Shown piece by piece: positions 43,241 to 52,077 of a DNA stretch of 64,000 nt. A model generated the notes under the pieces. That model was not told the origin of the DNA. It worked only from the letters and a program-made list of their open reading frames with translations, and made no database searches. Origin of the DNA: Solibacillus sp. FSL K6-1523 (lineage in GTDB: Bacteria > Bacillota > Bacilli > Bacillales_A > Planococcaceae). Both the position numbers and the translations under genes were made by a program. Numbering within the stretch: the stretch's first letter is position 1; each line of letters opens with the position of its first letter. The stretch lies in contig NZ_JBBOSU010000001.1 in NCBI RefSeq assembly GCF_038005225.1, forward strand, positions 422,001 through 486,000. Direction: 5' to 3'.

Positions 43241-44812
43241 TTATTGTAATTCTTTTGTATCGCCTGTTGTGAACCAGTCTTGTACATTCCAAACTTTTGT
43301 CACAAGACCTTCATAAAATTCAGGCTCATGTGATACGAGTACAATTGTGCCTTTGAACTCTTTCATTGCACGCTTTAGTTCTTCTTTTGCATCGATATCT
43401 AAGTGGTTCGTAGGCTCGTCAAATAGTAACCAGTTTGCTGGGTCCATCAAAAGCTTACATAAACGTACTTTTGCTTGTTCGCCACCAGAAAGGGAATTTA
43501 ATGGACGTGTAATGTGGTCCGTTTTCAATCCGGCTTTTGCTAATGCTGCACGTACTTGCGCTTGCTCCATCGAAGGAAACGCATTCCACACATCATCAAT
43601 CGGCGTAATTTTATCTGCTTTTACTTCTTGTTCAAAGTAAGAAGGGGATAAATAATCTCCTAAAATCACTTTTCCACCCAGTGGTTGTACTTTACCAAGC
43701 ATTGTTTTTAATAGTGTTGATTTACCAACACCATTCATACCAACAAGGGCAATTTTCTCGCCGCGCTCAATTTGGAATGTTAGCGGTGGAAGGAGTGGTT
43801 TTTCCTTGTCATAACCAATGACTAAGTTTTCAGCTTCCACAATGTAACGCCCTGGTGTACGTGCCTCTTTAAACTGGAATTCAGGCTTTACCGTAGATTC
43901 TGGACGATCAATACGCTCCAAACGATCCAGCTGCTTAGCACGTGATTTTGCACGGCCACTCGTTGAATAGCGGGCTTTATTTTTTGCGATGAAATCTTGC
44001 TGCTGTTTAATGAAATCTTGTTGCTTTTCATACGCATCAATATGTTGGCGCTTGTTAATTTCCGCAAGTTCAGTGAATTTCTCGTAAGTCGCAGTATAGC
44101 GCGTCATTTTCGTGAATTCTAAATGTAAAATGACATCTACCACATCATTCATAAATTCTGTGTCATGTGAAATTAATAAAAATGCATACGGATAGTTTTT
44201 CAAATACATTTTTAGCCATGTGATGTGCTCTTCATCTAAATAGTTGGTCGGCTCATCGAGTAATAATACTCTTGGTTTTTCAAGTAACAGTTTTGCAAGT
44301 AAAACTTTTGTACGCTGACCACCAGAAAGAGCTGCCACATCGCGCTCCAAACCGATTGCATCTAAACCTAAACCACGTGCAATTTCATCGATTTTCATAT
44401 CAAGCGTGTAAAAGTCACCAGCGTCTAATGCATCTTGAATTTCCGCCATATCTTCTAATAACTTTTCTAAATCTGCATCTGGATCGGCCATTTGCATCGT
44501 AATTTCATTTAATTCTTCTTCTTTTTTATATAGTGGTAAAAACGCATCACGCAATGTATCACGCATCGAGCGACCAGCTGTTAAAAGTGTATGCTGATCT
44601 AAATAGCCGTAATGTGTGCCGGGTAGCCATTCGACTTTTCCTGTATCATGGATTGCTTGACCTGTAATAATGCTCATAAGTGTCGATTTACCAACACCAT
44701 TTGCACCGACAAGTCCGATGTGATCGCCTTCAACAAGACGGAAAGAAACATCTTTAAATAACGTACGGTCACCGAATGAGTGTCCTAAATTTTCCACTGT
44801 TAATATTGCCAT
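43241..44812 (-). CDS. ABC-F family ATPase (YfmM-like), ribosome-associated
   Basis: 523 residues without membrane segments: two ABC domains in tandem joined by a long basic linker. Domain one has GANGVGKST, LSGGQRTK and LLLDEPTNYLDEEH; domain two has GMNGVGKST, LSGGEQAKVRL and LLFDEPTNHLDID. The linker (about residues 235-320) contains the lysine/arginine-rich ARYSTSGRAKSRAKQLDRLER of ABC-F translation factors, which enter the ribosomal E-site to relieve stalled or drug-bound ribosomes. The sequence is closest in my memory to B. subtilis YfmM. No P-site tRNA interaction motif length suggesting antibiotic resistance could be judged. GGAGGATTATAT precedes the ATG. Confidence 0.92.
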   Translation of the reverse strand: MAILTVENLGHSFGDRTLFKDVSFRLVEGDHIGLVGANGVGKSTLMSIITGQAIHDTGKVEWLPGTHYGYLDQHTLLTAGRSMRDTLRDAFLPLYKKEEELNEITMQMADPDADLEKLLEDMAEIQDALDAGDFYTLDMKIDEIARGLGLDAIGLERDVAALSGGQRTKVLLAKLLLEKPRVLLLDEPTNYLDEEHITWLKMYLKNYPYAFLLISHDTEFMNDVVDVILHLEFTKMTRYTATYEKFTELAEINKRQHIDAYEKQQDFIKQQQDFIAKNKARYSTSGRAKSRAKQLDRLERIDRPESTVKPEFQFKEARTPGRYIVEAENLVIGYDKEKPLLPPLTFQIERGEKIALVGMNGVGKSTLLKTMLGKVQPLGGKVILGDYLSPSYFEQEVKADKITPIDDVWNAFPSMEQAQVRAALAKAGLKTDHITRPLNSLSGGEQAKVRLCKLLMDPANWLLFDEPTNHLDIDAKEELKRAMKEFKGTIVLVSHEPEFYEGLVTKVWNVQDWFTTGDTKELQ

Positions 44813-44908
44813 ATATAATCCTCCGATTGATTTTGAAATTTTATTTAGTAAATATGAGATGTTTTTTTAGCAGTTTATATTCAGAAAGTATATCTACTAA
44901 ATGGAATT

Positions 44909-44942
44909 AAAAAAACTCGCAAGCTACTTACAATGCTGCGAG
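44909..44942 (-). terminator. Terminator overlapping the end of the small coiled-coil gene
   Basis: CTCGCA / TGCGAG stem extended by GC pairs, followed on the minus strand by seven T. The stop codon of the gene at 44928 lies in the loop. Confidence 0.75.
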
Positions 44943-45113
44943 CTGTTTATTTAGTTCTGCAAGCTGTACTTCCATATTTTCAAGACGATTGAGCGCCTTT
45001 TGTACTGATTCCGCATGACCTACTGATTCTAATTTTTCCATATCGCCTTGAAGGTTAATATAGTCCATCTTTAATTCAGCGATTTCTTGCTGTAATTGGC
45101 TTTTCGTTGGCAT
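44928..45113 (-). CDS. SE1832-family small coiled-coil protein
   Basis: 61 residues from the ATG at 45113 (AAGGAG eight bases upstream; a longer frame lacks a site). Almost the whole protein is one helix with heptad spacing (LQQEIAELKMDYINLQGD, then ENMEVQLAELNKQL). This is the pattern of the short SE1832 family found in staphylococci and other Bacillales, of unknown function. It stands alone between the ABC-F gene and a dispersed repeat. Confidence 0.8.
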   Translation of the reverse strand: MPTKSQLQQEIAELKMDYINLQGDMEKLESVGHAESVQKALNRLENMEVQLAELNKQLAAL

Positions 45114-45130
45114 AATAATTACTCCTTTTC

Positions 45131-45207
45131 GAATCAAAAATCTGTGACATCCGCTAGTGCTTTAACTTACCTCAGTGGGGGGATGTCCCCCCACTGAGGT
45201 AAGTTAA
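45131..45207 (+). repeat. Modular dispersed repeat, copy D, with a 21-bp perfect hairpin
   Basis: Core CTGTGACATCCG at 45142-45153, followed by a perfect palindrome with arms 45162-45182 and 45187-45207 around the loop ATGT. The arm starts TTAACTTACC and includes a run of six G. The outer TTAACTT...AAGTTAA ends are shared with copy B. Confidence 0.75.
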
Positions 45208-45313
45208 TCTGAATATATTGTATCATACGATTGATTTTTTTGTCGTCCAGGAAATGCTTAAATTATTTTGAGTGGAGTAATATTTAGGATAAATGTTGCA
45301 TCATTTTAATCGG

Positions 45314-46357
45314 CTAAATATGGGCAATATTATGACGTGAATAAGCTAAGTCTAGCAGTAGTGTTTGTAAAATTTCATTGTTTGTTAAAATATCGAGCGC
45401 GCGTTGCTTTTTGACAGCTCGTTCACGACGATGCTCATGCAGTAACAGCTCCATCACCGCATTTTGGATGATTGATTGCTTCATTTTTCGACCAAGACCT
45501 ATATGAATAAATCCGTTTGCCTCACGAGAAAATGCATAATTTAGCTCATTTTCATGCTGAGCAGTAGTAATGCAAGGAATACCAGCTGCGGCCACTTTAT
45601 ATGGCGTATAGTTTGCGCTACAAATGATTAAATTTGCATCTGACATAAGGTGGAGAAGGGCATCTGGACGGCGAACGATTTCAGTATTGCGTCTGCTTAA
45701 TGCCATCATTTGCAAATCCTCTACATTATGCGCATAGTCTTCATCAATCGCCACTGAGATTTTTAACGGAATATGCAATTGCGTTAAGTGACGTAAGGTG
45801 CGGTACGTTAAATTATTCGCATCGCCATCTTCAAAAGCGACGACAATATGCGGTAAATCTTGCTTGATAGAAATATCCCCAGTATCGATAATATGACTTG
45901 CGACCATTTCCAGCTCTTTCGTTACAGCAAATGCGTAGCTTCCCACCAATTCATTCGCAAGAGGTTGTTCATGGGACTCCTCAAAGAGCGCAATAATATT
46001 ACAATCAATTAGCTGTGCGCCATGACCAAAATCATCAAAATGAACAAAGGTTGTACAAAATGGACGAATGAGCTCAATTTGTTCGGCATTTGTATCTTTT
46101 CCATCATGAACGACCAGATGTGGTTCTAAATTTCGTAAGTGACTTTTTAGTTCTTGCGGCTTTTCAAAGAGGAGTACATTCAAATCCGTCTTTGTTAGCT
46201 TATCTATTAAACGTGTATTGTCCGTACGAATAAATAAATAAACCGTTTCGCCTTGCTCCTGTAATAACTGAGCTAAAGTAGCTGCGCGCTCAAACGGATA
46301 TGTGCCCTTTATATCACATTGCTCCACAATAAATACAATCTTCTTTTTTTGCAACAC
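45314..46357 (-). CDS. PseG-like GT-B fold protein
   Basis: 347 residues from the GTG at 46357, with AAAGGA seven bases upstream. A longer frame exists but would overlap the divergent gene at 46476 and lacks a site. It is a two-lobed Rossmann-type protein (KIVFIVEQCDIKGTYPFERA at the start, SDANLIICSANYTPYKVAAAGIPCI in the second lobe). This is the layout of PseG-type nucleotide-sugar hydrolases and related GT-B glycosyltransferases; the second-lobe AAAGIPCI is the usual nucleotide-sugar end. No flagellin or surface-glycan genes are near, so its acceptor is unknown. Confidence 0.6.
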   Translation of the reverse strand: MLQKKKIVFIVEQCDIKGTYPFERAATLAQLLQEQGETVYLFIRTDNTRLIDKLTKTDLNVLLFEKPQELKSHLRNLEPHLVVHDGKDTNAEQIELIRPFCTTFVHFDDFGHGAQLIDCNIIALFEESHEQPLANELVGSYAFAVTKELEMVASHIIDTGDISIKQDLPHIVVAFEDGDANNLTYRTLRHLTQLHIPLKISVAIDEDYAHNVEDLQMMALSRRNTEIVRRPDALLHLMSDANLIICSANYTPYKVAAAGIPCITTAQHENELNYAFSREANGFIHIGLGRKMKQSIIQNAVMELLLHEHRRERAVKKQRALDILTNNEILQTLLLDLAYSRHNIAHI

Positions 46358-46475
46358 AATCCCATCCTTTCCACATTCCCTATAAAATATGGTGAAATTA
46401 CCGAAAGTATGTATAAATAGAAATAGATAAAACGATAAATTCAATTTTTCGGGTAGTAATGGGAGGATGAAATGA

Positions 46476-47288
46476 ATGACAGGAATGCGTTCAGCCTTAG
46501 TGGTAGGTGCAACAGGATTAGTTGGCTCCTCGCTTGTAAAGTTATTGTGTGAGAGTGAAAAATATATTGCGGTGAATGTAATTTCGAGAAGAAAACTTAA
46601 TTTTACACACCCAAAGCTCAATGTGAAAATTCGCGAATTTGATCAAATTGCCGATCAAGATATGGAATTTGCCCACGAAATATTTTGTTGTTTAGGAACA
46701 ACAATCAAAAAAGCAGGGTCCCAATCCGAATTTGAAAAGGTAGATTTTGAATACCCTCTATCCATTGCTGCACTCGCTAAAAATTATGGAGTTGCGCACT
46801 TTATTGTCATTTCGGCAATGGGTGCAAACGATAAGGCAATGGCCAATTATAGCCGCGTCAAAGGAAAATTAGAGAAGGAATTAATCGCAATGAATTTCCC
46901 GCAGCTATCCATTGTCCGTCCATCGTTAATAATAGGAGACCGCCAAGAATTTCGTTTAGGTGAATCAATTGGAGCGAAAGTGATGAAAATAATGAACCCG
47001 TTATTAGTCGGACCGATGGCGAAATTCAGGTCCATCCCCGCCAATCAAATTGCACTTGCGATGTTGAATATTGCATTGAATGGTGAGAAGCAAAGCGTAA
47101 CGATTTATACATCCGACCAATTAACTGCTATGCAAATGCCAGTTGAAGTGAAAATGGGGGATGAGGCTTCGGCTGAAAAGTTGTTTAATTGGGATAAATA
47201 TAAAGACGAGGAGCTTCCACCTGTTGATAAAGAAGTCATAATTGATCGCAGTAAAATAAAAGAAGTAGAACGAGGGCGTGGGGAATAA
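46476..47288 (+). CDS. NAD(P)-binding Rossmann oxidoreductase, HTATIP2/TIP30-like
   Basis: 270 residues. The N-terminal dinucleotide-binding motif VVGATGLVGSSLVKLL, then IFCCLGTTIKKAGSQ, FIVISAMGAN and YSRVKGKLEKEL (Tyr and Lys of the atypical SDR active site) place it in the NAD(P)H-binding, HTATIP2/YwnB-like group of short-chain dehydrogenases. The last 45 residues form a charged extension. The ATG at 46476 has GGGAGG nine bases upstream; an earlier ATG at 46472 is out of frame. It is divergent from the PseG-like gene. Confidence 0.88.
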   Translation: MTGMRSALVVGATGLVGSSLVKLLCESEKYIAVNVISRRKLNFTHPKLNVKIREFDQIADQDMEFAHEIFCCLGTTIKKAGSQSEFEKVDFEYPLSIAALAKNYGVAHFIVISAMGANDKAMANYSRVKGKLEKELIAMNFPQLSIVRPSLIIGDRQEFRLGESIGAKVMKIMNPLLVGPMAKFRSIPANQIALAMLNIALNGEKQSVTIYTSDQLTAMQMPVEVKMGDEASAEKLFNWDKYKDEELPPVDKEVIIDRSKIKEVERGRGE

Positions 47289-47395
47289 TCGATTAGGTTT
47301 TAAAATGTAGCACAGACGGATAAATCCCAAATATCATCCCAAAAAACTGACGATTGAAATACTATTGTAAAATAGTCCGACAAAAGACTGAAATT

Positions 47396-47446
47396 TAGGT
47401 TTCTTAAGCGGTAACCTATTAATCGGTTCGATCCATCTGATATAAT
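47396..47446 (+). promoter_or_regulatory. Extended -10 promoter with an overlapping inverted repeat, upstream of the FMN reductase gene
   Basis: TGATATAAT (47438-47446) is an extended -10. TAGGTT (47396-47401) and AACCTA (47413-47418) form an inverted repeat just upstream of the -35 position, and could be a regulator site. Start would be about 30 bases before the gene. Confidence 0.4.
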
Positions 47447-47480
47447 ACGGTATAGATATTAGTTAGATGGAGGAACTTAC

Positions 47481-48035
47481 ATGAAAATCTTACTTGTCGA
47501 TGGAACCATTTTTGGTCGCAAAACCGGCGTTCTTTTAGAGCAGGTTCAACAATATATTAAAGAAATTAATCCAGAGTTAGAACTGGAGATATTATACTTT
47601 GCTAATTTAAAGCACCAAATTTTAGATGGTAGTCCACTTAATGAGGATATGAAAGGGATGATTCAAAAATTTGAGGATGCAGAAGGTTATATTTTTGCTT
47701 CTCCTATTTTCCAAGCATCAATCCCGGGTGTTTTAAAAAATGCTTTCGATATGATTCCGCCAAAAGCGTTGCGCTATAAGCCTGCCGCGATTATTGGAAA
47801 TGGTGGTACATATCAACATCATTTAGTATTAGAAAATCAATTGCGCCCGATACTTGATTATTTCCGCTGTTTAGTAACACCAAACTACGTGTACACACAT
47901 GCCGATCATTTTGACGGGGACAATAAAATTATCGATGAAGATGTGCACAACCGTTTACGTGAACTTGCGCGTGTATTCGTTCACTATTGCGAAGTAAGCA
48001 AAACTTTAGCGAAGCAACCAGTTGATATGCAATAG
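47481..48035 (+). CDS. NADPH-dependent FMN reductase family (flavodoxin-like fold)
   Basis: 184 residues. The flavin-binding FMN-reductase pattern is seen in MKILLVDGTIFGRKTGVL at the N-terminus and FASPIFQASIPGVLKNAFDMI in the middle (S/P-x-Y/F-x-x-S-I-P-G-x-L-K-N), the hallmark of NADPH:FMN reductase/azoreductase-like proteins. It is cytoplasmic and should be dimeric; substrate may be quinones or flavin itself. GGAGGAA precedes the ATG at 47481. A possible regulator site overlaps its promoter. Confidence 0.9.
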   Translation: MKILLVDGTIFGRKTGVLLEQVQQYIKEINPELELEILYFANLKHQILDGSPLNEDMKGMIQKFEDAEGYIFASPIFQASIPGVLKNAFDMIPPKALRYKPAAIIGNGGTYQHHLVLENQLRPILDYFRCLVTPNYVYTHADHFDGDNKIIDEDVHNRLRELARVFVHYCEVSKTLAKQPVDMQ

Positions 48036-48052
48036 GCAATTTCATAAATGAA

Positions 48053-48094
48053 AAAAATCCTGCATCCCCTTTAATAAAGGAGGGCAGGATTTTT
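48053..48094. terminator. Bidirectional terminator
   Basis: AAAAATCCTGC / GCAGGATTTTT hairpin between the convergent reductase gene and Cj0069-family gene. Confidence 0.85.
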
Positions 48095-48116
48095 GAATGT
48101 GAAAAAGCATGTTTGT

Positions 48117-49160
48117 TTAGCTAATATGAGGCATTTTTTCGCGAAGACAAGCTAAAATATCTTCTGCAACATCATGTGCAAGTTCAAGTTCGGAAGTAAA
48201 GCCGACACATGAACAATTCATTTCACCTAAAATATATGTGTCATCCCCATTTTCATCTATATCTAAAATAAAATCGGCTGTCCAAATTAATGGCAAATCA
48301 TGCCCGCCAAGTAGTGTCTTTATTTCATTTAGTTGACCTAAAAAACGATTTACAAGTGTCGTCCATTGTTCAGGATGATCGTAACGATATTGTGCACCAG
48401 AAAATAAAGTAGCGCTAAAAGCATCTGCACCCTCTGCTGGTTTTTTATGTACGACATTAATTGGCTTGTCGCGTAGCATAAATAAACGAATTTCTCCTTC
48501 TTTAATTCGTGGCAGGAATTTCATATCGATAAGCATTCCATTTTCACCGACGATGTATTGCTCACAAAACGCCATAAAATGCTCAAGCGTATAAAATTCA
48601 ACATGATTATCCTTTGCTTCGGTACATTTTATTTGAGCTGTTAAAGGCACCTCACTAGCACTTTCTGCAAGCGCATCGACTAATTGCACACGCCAAATCC
48701 CTTCACCTGTCGAGCCGCGATTTTGTTTTAATACACGTTCACCAGTAGCAAGTGCTTTGGGGAAGTTTGCTTTAAAACTTTCTGTTGTGTAGTAGGCAAA
48801 TGTATCTTCAGGCACAAGAGCGGTATGACGCAGTTTGACTAACGCGTCCTTTGCGCCGTAGCTAATCATCGCATCTGGATGAGGCATACCAATTACACCT
48901 TCATTACATAATTCACGAAGCATTTCGAAATACGCGGTTTCATGCTTCAAGTTCCCAGGATTAATACGTGACACATAAGCAACTGCATGCTCTTTTACAT
49001 AGTTAAAAATGGCATCGCGGTTTTCTAATTCAAAAAATATCACTTCTGCATCTTGTTCTCGCTGTTTGAGCGCCTCCACCATTGGCATCGTATCGTTACG
49101 ATAACCATTAGAACCTTTATCACTTCCACCTTGTACTTCAAAAATTATCACCTTTTTCAT
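48117..49160 (-). CDS. Cj0069-family ATP-grasp-like protein
   Basis: 347 residues from the ATG at 49160 (AAAGGAG nine to ten bases upstream; the longer frame adds 13 residues without a site). KKVIIFEVQGGSDKG at the N-terminus, RVLKQNRGSTGEGIWRV (P-loop-like ATP-grasp strand) and the C-terminal TADFILDIDENGDD...LGEMNCSC (metal-binding Glu/Asn) suggest an ATP-grasp ligase fold of the Cj0069 family. Members have no defined reaction; amide or peptide-bond formation is the class expectation. It stands alone. Confidence 0.82.
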   Translation of the reverse strand: MKKVIIFEVQGGSDKGSNGYRNDTMPMVEALKQREQDAEVIFFELENRDAIFNYVKEHAVAYVSRINPGNLKHETAYFEMLRELCNEGVIGMPHPDAMISYGAKDALVKLRHTALVPEDTFAYYTTESFKANFPKALATGERVLKQNRGSTGEGIWRVQLVDALAESASEVPLTAQIKCTEAKDNHVEFYTLEHFMAFCEQYIVGENGMLIDMKFLPRIKEGEIRLFMLRDKPINVVHKKPAEGADAFSATLFSGAQYRYDHPEQWTTLVNRFLGQLNEIKTLLGGHDLPLIWTADFILDIDENGDDTYILGEMNCSCVGFTSELELAHDVAEDILACLREKMPHIS

Positions 49161-49753
49161 ATGAAAATGCTCCTTTGGTATTATGAATTTCATCTTCATA
49201 ATACCGTGCGAAGATAGAGTTCGTATGAAGGGAATGTAGCGAAATTGTTACAGAAATACTTACATATAGCAAAATATAGCTCGTTAAAGAAGAGTGAATT
49301 TATAGGGATTAACAAGAAAATAACTTGTTTTATATAGAGGGAATAGTTTTTTTGGATCGATTAAAAAAACTGAGAGATGGAAGCGATGAAAAAAACTATA
49401 AAAATCAACCATTTACATGAAAGAAAGTTTCAATTATTCATTTCGCTGAGCTAATTGAAAATAATAAATTGCTTTTTAAAATCGGTACGAATGAATCAAT
49501 TTAAAATAAAAAATTGTGTTTCACCAAAAATAAAGAAATATGAAGAAAATGTGTCTATACTACATGAGGTTCGCATCACAATGGAAATTTGGGAATCATA
49601 TAGGGATGTGAAAATCACATAAAAAACATAAAAAAAATGATTTTAATGCACAAGGTAAAGATCATCTGTTGATTGAATCGCAAAGCAATTTGAGGTAGCA
49701 TTAGATTTTGTGTAAATAAAATAAGCAGTTTCAAAAGTTAAGGGGGCCAAAAA
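49161..49753. other. 593-bp gap with short broken coding-like stretches
   Basis: A TTG at about 49353 after AGAGGGA opens MDRLKKLRDGSDEKN and stops within 25 codons; neighbouring frames then carry FAELIENNKLLFKIG and a further open run of about 35 codons before 49620. This looks like a decayed small gene, but I cannot name it. The only clear signal is GGGGG seven bases before the HelD start. Confidence 0.3.
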
Positions 49754-51949
49754 ATGGAACAAAATATTTGGCAGCAGGAGCAGACACATTTATCAACAAT
49801 TAGTGAACTCCTTAAAATGCATATCGCGGCATTAACAGTTCAACTGAAAAAACAAAAAGGTGAAATTGTCGAAGAGCGTACATTTGCTTCATCTGAATTT
49901 AATGATGTTTCTGGGGAGAATGCGATTCAATTTTCACAAATGTTGCAAACGATGCAGCTACGTGAACGAGAATATTTAAATGTGAATGAGCAATTAGCAA
50001 AATCTAAAATCTTATATAAAAGTCCTTACTTTGGACGAATTTCTATAAAAAATGAACTGGGCGAGCAGGAACATTTGTATATCGGGCTTTCCACATTTCG
50101 TGAGCCAGTATCGGATGATATGCTCATTTTTGATTGGCGCGCACCGATTTCTAGTCTATTTTACGAAAATAAAGTAGGACCTTCTCGTTATCAAATACCG
50201 GATGGCGAATATATTGACGTTACAATAGAAGGAAGACGCCAATATAAAGTAACATACGACCAATTAATTCAATTATTCGACGCGGATATTTATATTGGAG
50301 ATGAAGTGTTACAAGGTTTGCTTTCGGATACCGCAAAGGAAAAAATGAAATCGATTGTGGCAACGATTCAAAGCGATCAAAATGCCGTCATTCGTTCATC
50401 TAATAAAGATAATTTAATTGTGCTTGGTCCTCCAGGTAGTGGAAAAACATCGGTAGCCATGCAACGAATCGCATTTTTACTTTATGAATATCGCCAAACG
50501 ATGAACGCGCGTAGTATTTTACTTATTTCGCCGTCGGATTTATTCAATGATTATATTTCGAATGTACTGCCAGAATTAGGTGAGGAAAATGTACAGCATA
50601 CGACCTATTTCCGTTTACTTCGCGATTTAAAATTGACGCAATATAAATGCGAAACGAATTATGAGAATATTGAACGCTTGCAAAAAGCGGATGCAGAGGC
50701 ACGCGAGCATTACGCTTTTAAAGGCTCACATCTTTATACGAAGCAGCTGCTTAACTATATTGAAAGTGTTAAAAAGGCGGGAATCCCGTTTTATAATTTG
50801 AAGATGGGTGAGGAAGTATTTATTTCAGCCCGTAAGTTATCACAACTTTTTTATGAGAAATTTGGCGAACTTGATTTAGATTTCCGTTTGAAAAAAATTC
50901 GTACAGTGCTACACGCGAAGCTAAATGAACGAAAGCATAAGGAACTGAAACTGCGCATGAAGGAATTACGTGCGGTGAACGCATATATCGGGTCGGATAA
51001 AGAACTGGAACAGCAGGCACATAATGAATTAAATAAACGTTTCGGCAGACTCGAACAAACAATTGAGCAGCTTGGCTTTGTGAATATTCATAAAATGTAT
51101 TTGCAATCCATCACGTATAAAAATGATCAATTATTCACACAGGCAATCCAGGCACGCACAGCACAAAACTTGAAAAACCGCGTGCTTTATTATGAAGATT
51201 TAGCACCGATGATGTATTTACAATCGATTGTGAAAGGTCTTTATGCGAATAACATCATTAAGCATATCGTTATTGATGAAATACAAGATTACTCTTATTT
51301 ACAGTTGCTTACACTCAAGGTCATGCATCCGAAAGCGCATTACACTTTACTTGGGGATCGCAATCAAATTGTGCATCCGCAAATGAAAGATTCATTAGAT
51401 GGGCCGATTTCAAGGCACTTTAAAGTAGTAGAGCTTAATAAATCATACCGTTCTACAAATGAAATTACTGATTTTATGAGCGCGATATTACAAAATACAA
51501 CGACGCTTTCACTTGGTGTATCAGGAGATAAGCCACAAATTATTGAAACACAGCAATCTCCAAATACAATTCAACAATTGATTGTGGGGCACCATAAGGA
51601 AGAAGATAGCTTTGTCATTTTATGCAAAAATAAAATGGCTTGCGAACAGTTATATGAAGAATTGAAGCCACTTGTGTCTGAATTACAGCTTGTGACTGAA
51701 AAGCAAAAAGTGTATATGAAGGGAATTCTTATTATGCCAGGCTATATGGCGAAAGGCTTTGAGTTTACAACAGTAGTGTTAGCAGATGCCGATGCAAATG
51801 TATACGCGGAGGAGATGGACGCTTTTCTTCTCTATACGATCGCTTCACGTGCAACGAGAAAACTATTCCTTTTAACGCGCGGACAATTACCAAAAGCGCT
51901 CGCACAAATTGCGCCGCATCATTACTGCAAAGAAGTGCAAACGATTTAG
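49754..51949 (+). CDS. helD: HelD, RNA polymerase recycling ATPase (paralogue 2, classical form)
   Basis: 731 residues. N-terminal coiled-coil arm (1-85), then KSPYFGRISI and MLIFDWRAPISSLFYENKVGP, which match classical Bacillus HelD closely, followed by KSIVATIQSDQNAVIR. Walker A is GPPGSGKTSVAMQR, Walker B IVIDEIQDYSYLQ, with VVELNKSYRSTNEI, MPGYMAKGFEFTTVVL and the C-terminal TIASRATRKLFLL. It binds RNA polymerase and removes nucleic acid from stalled or post-termination complexes. A second HelD-like gene lies 39 kb to the left. GGGGG lies seven bases before the ATG; no partner genes. Confidence 0.92.
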   Translation: MEQNIWQQEQTHLSTISELLKMHIAALTVQLKKQKGEIVEERTFASSEFNDVSGENAIQFSQMLQTMQLREREYLNVNEQLAKSKILYKSPYFGRISIKNELGEQEHLYIGLSTFREPVSDDMLIFDWRAPISSLFYENKVGPSRYQIPDGEYIDVTIEGRRQYKVTYDQLIQLFDADIYIGDEVLQGLLSDTAKEKMKSIVATIQSDQNAVIRSSNKDNLIVLGPPGSGKTSVAMQRIAFLLYEYRQTMNARSILLISPSDLFNDYISNVLPELGEENVQHTTYFRLLRDLKLTQYKCETNYENIERLQKADAEAREHYAFKGSHLYTKQLLNYIESVKKAGIPFYNLKMGEEVFISARKLSQLFYEKFGELDLDFRLKKIRTVLHAKLNERKHKELKLRMKELRAVNAYIGSDKELEQQAHNELNKRFGRLEQTIEQLGFVNIHKMYLQSITYKNDQLFTQAIQARTAQNLKNRVLYYEDLAPMMYLQSIVKGLYANNIIKHIVIDEIQDYSYLQLLTLKVMHPKAHYTLLGDRNQIVHPQMKDSLDGPISRHFKVVELNKSYRSTNEITDFMSAILQNTTTLSLGVSGDKPQIIETQQSPNTIQQLIVGHHKEEDSFVILCKNKMACEQLYEELKPLVSELQLVTEKQKVYMKGILIMPGYMAKGFEFTTVVLADADANVYAEEMDAFLLYTIASRATRKLFLLTRGQLPKALAQIAPHHYCKEVQTI

Positions 51950-52077
51950 CTAGACAGGATTGTTGATTAATTTACTCATTATTGCCCGAGTTTACTTTAC
52001 TTTCAAAACGTACTTGTAACGAATTCAAGAAAGTGATAAAATTTTGAAAATTACAAAAAAGAGGAAGCGTTAAACGT

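Noticed and set aside
46358-46621. 88-residue extension of the PseG-like protein
   Set aside because: It overlaps the 5' end of the divergent SDR gene and lacks a site; GTG at 46357 has AAAGGA.
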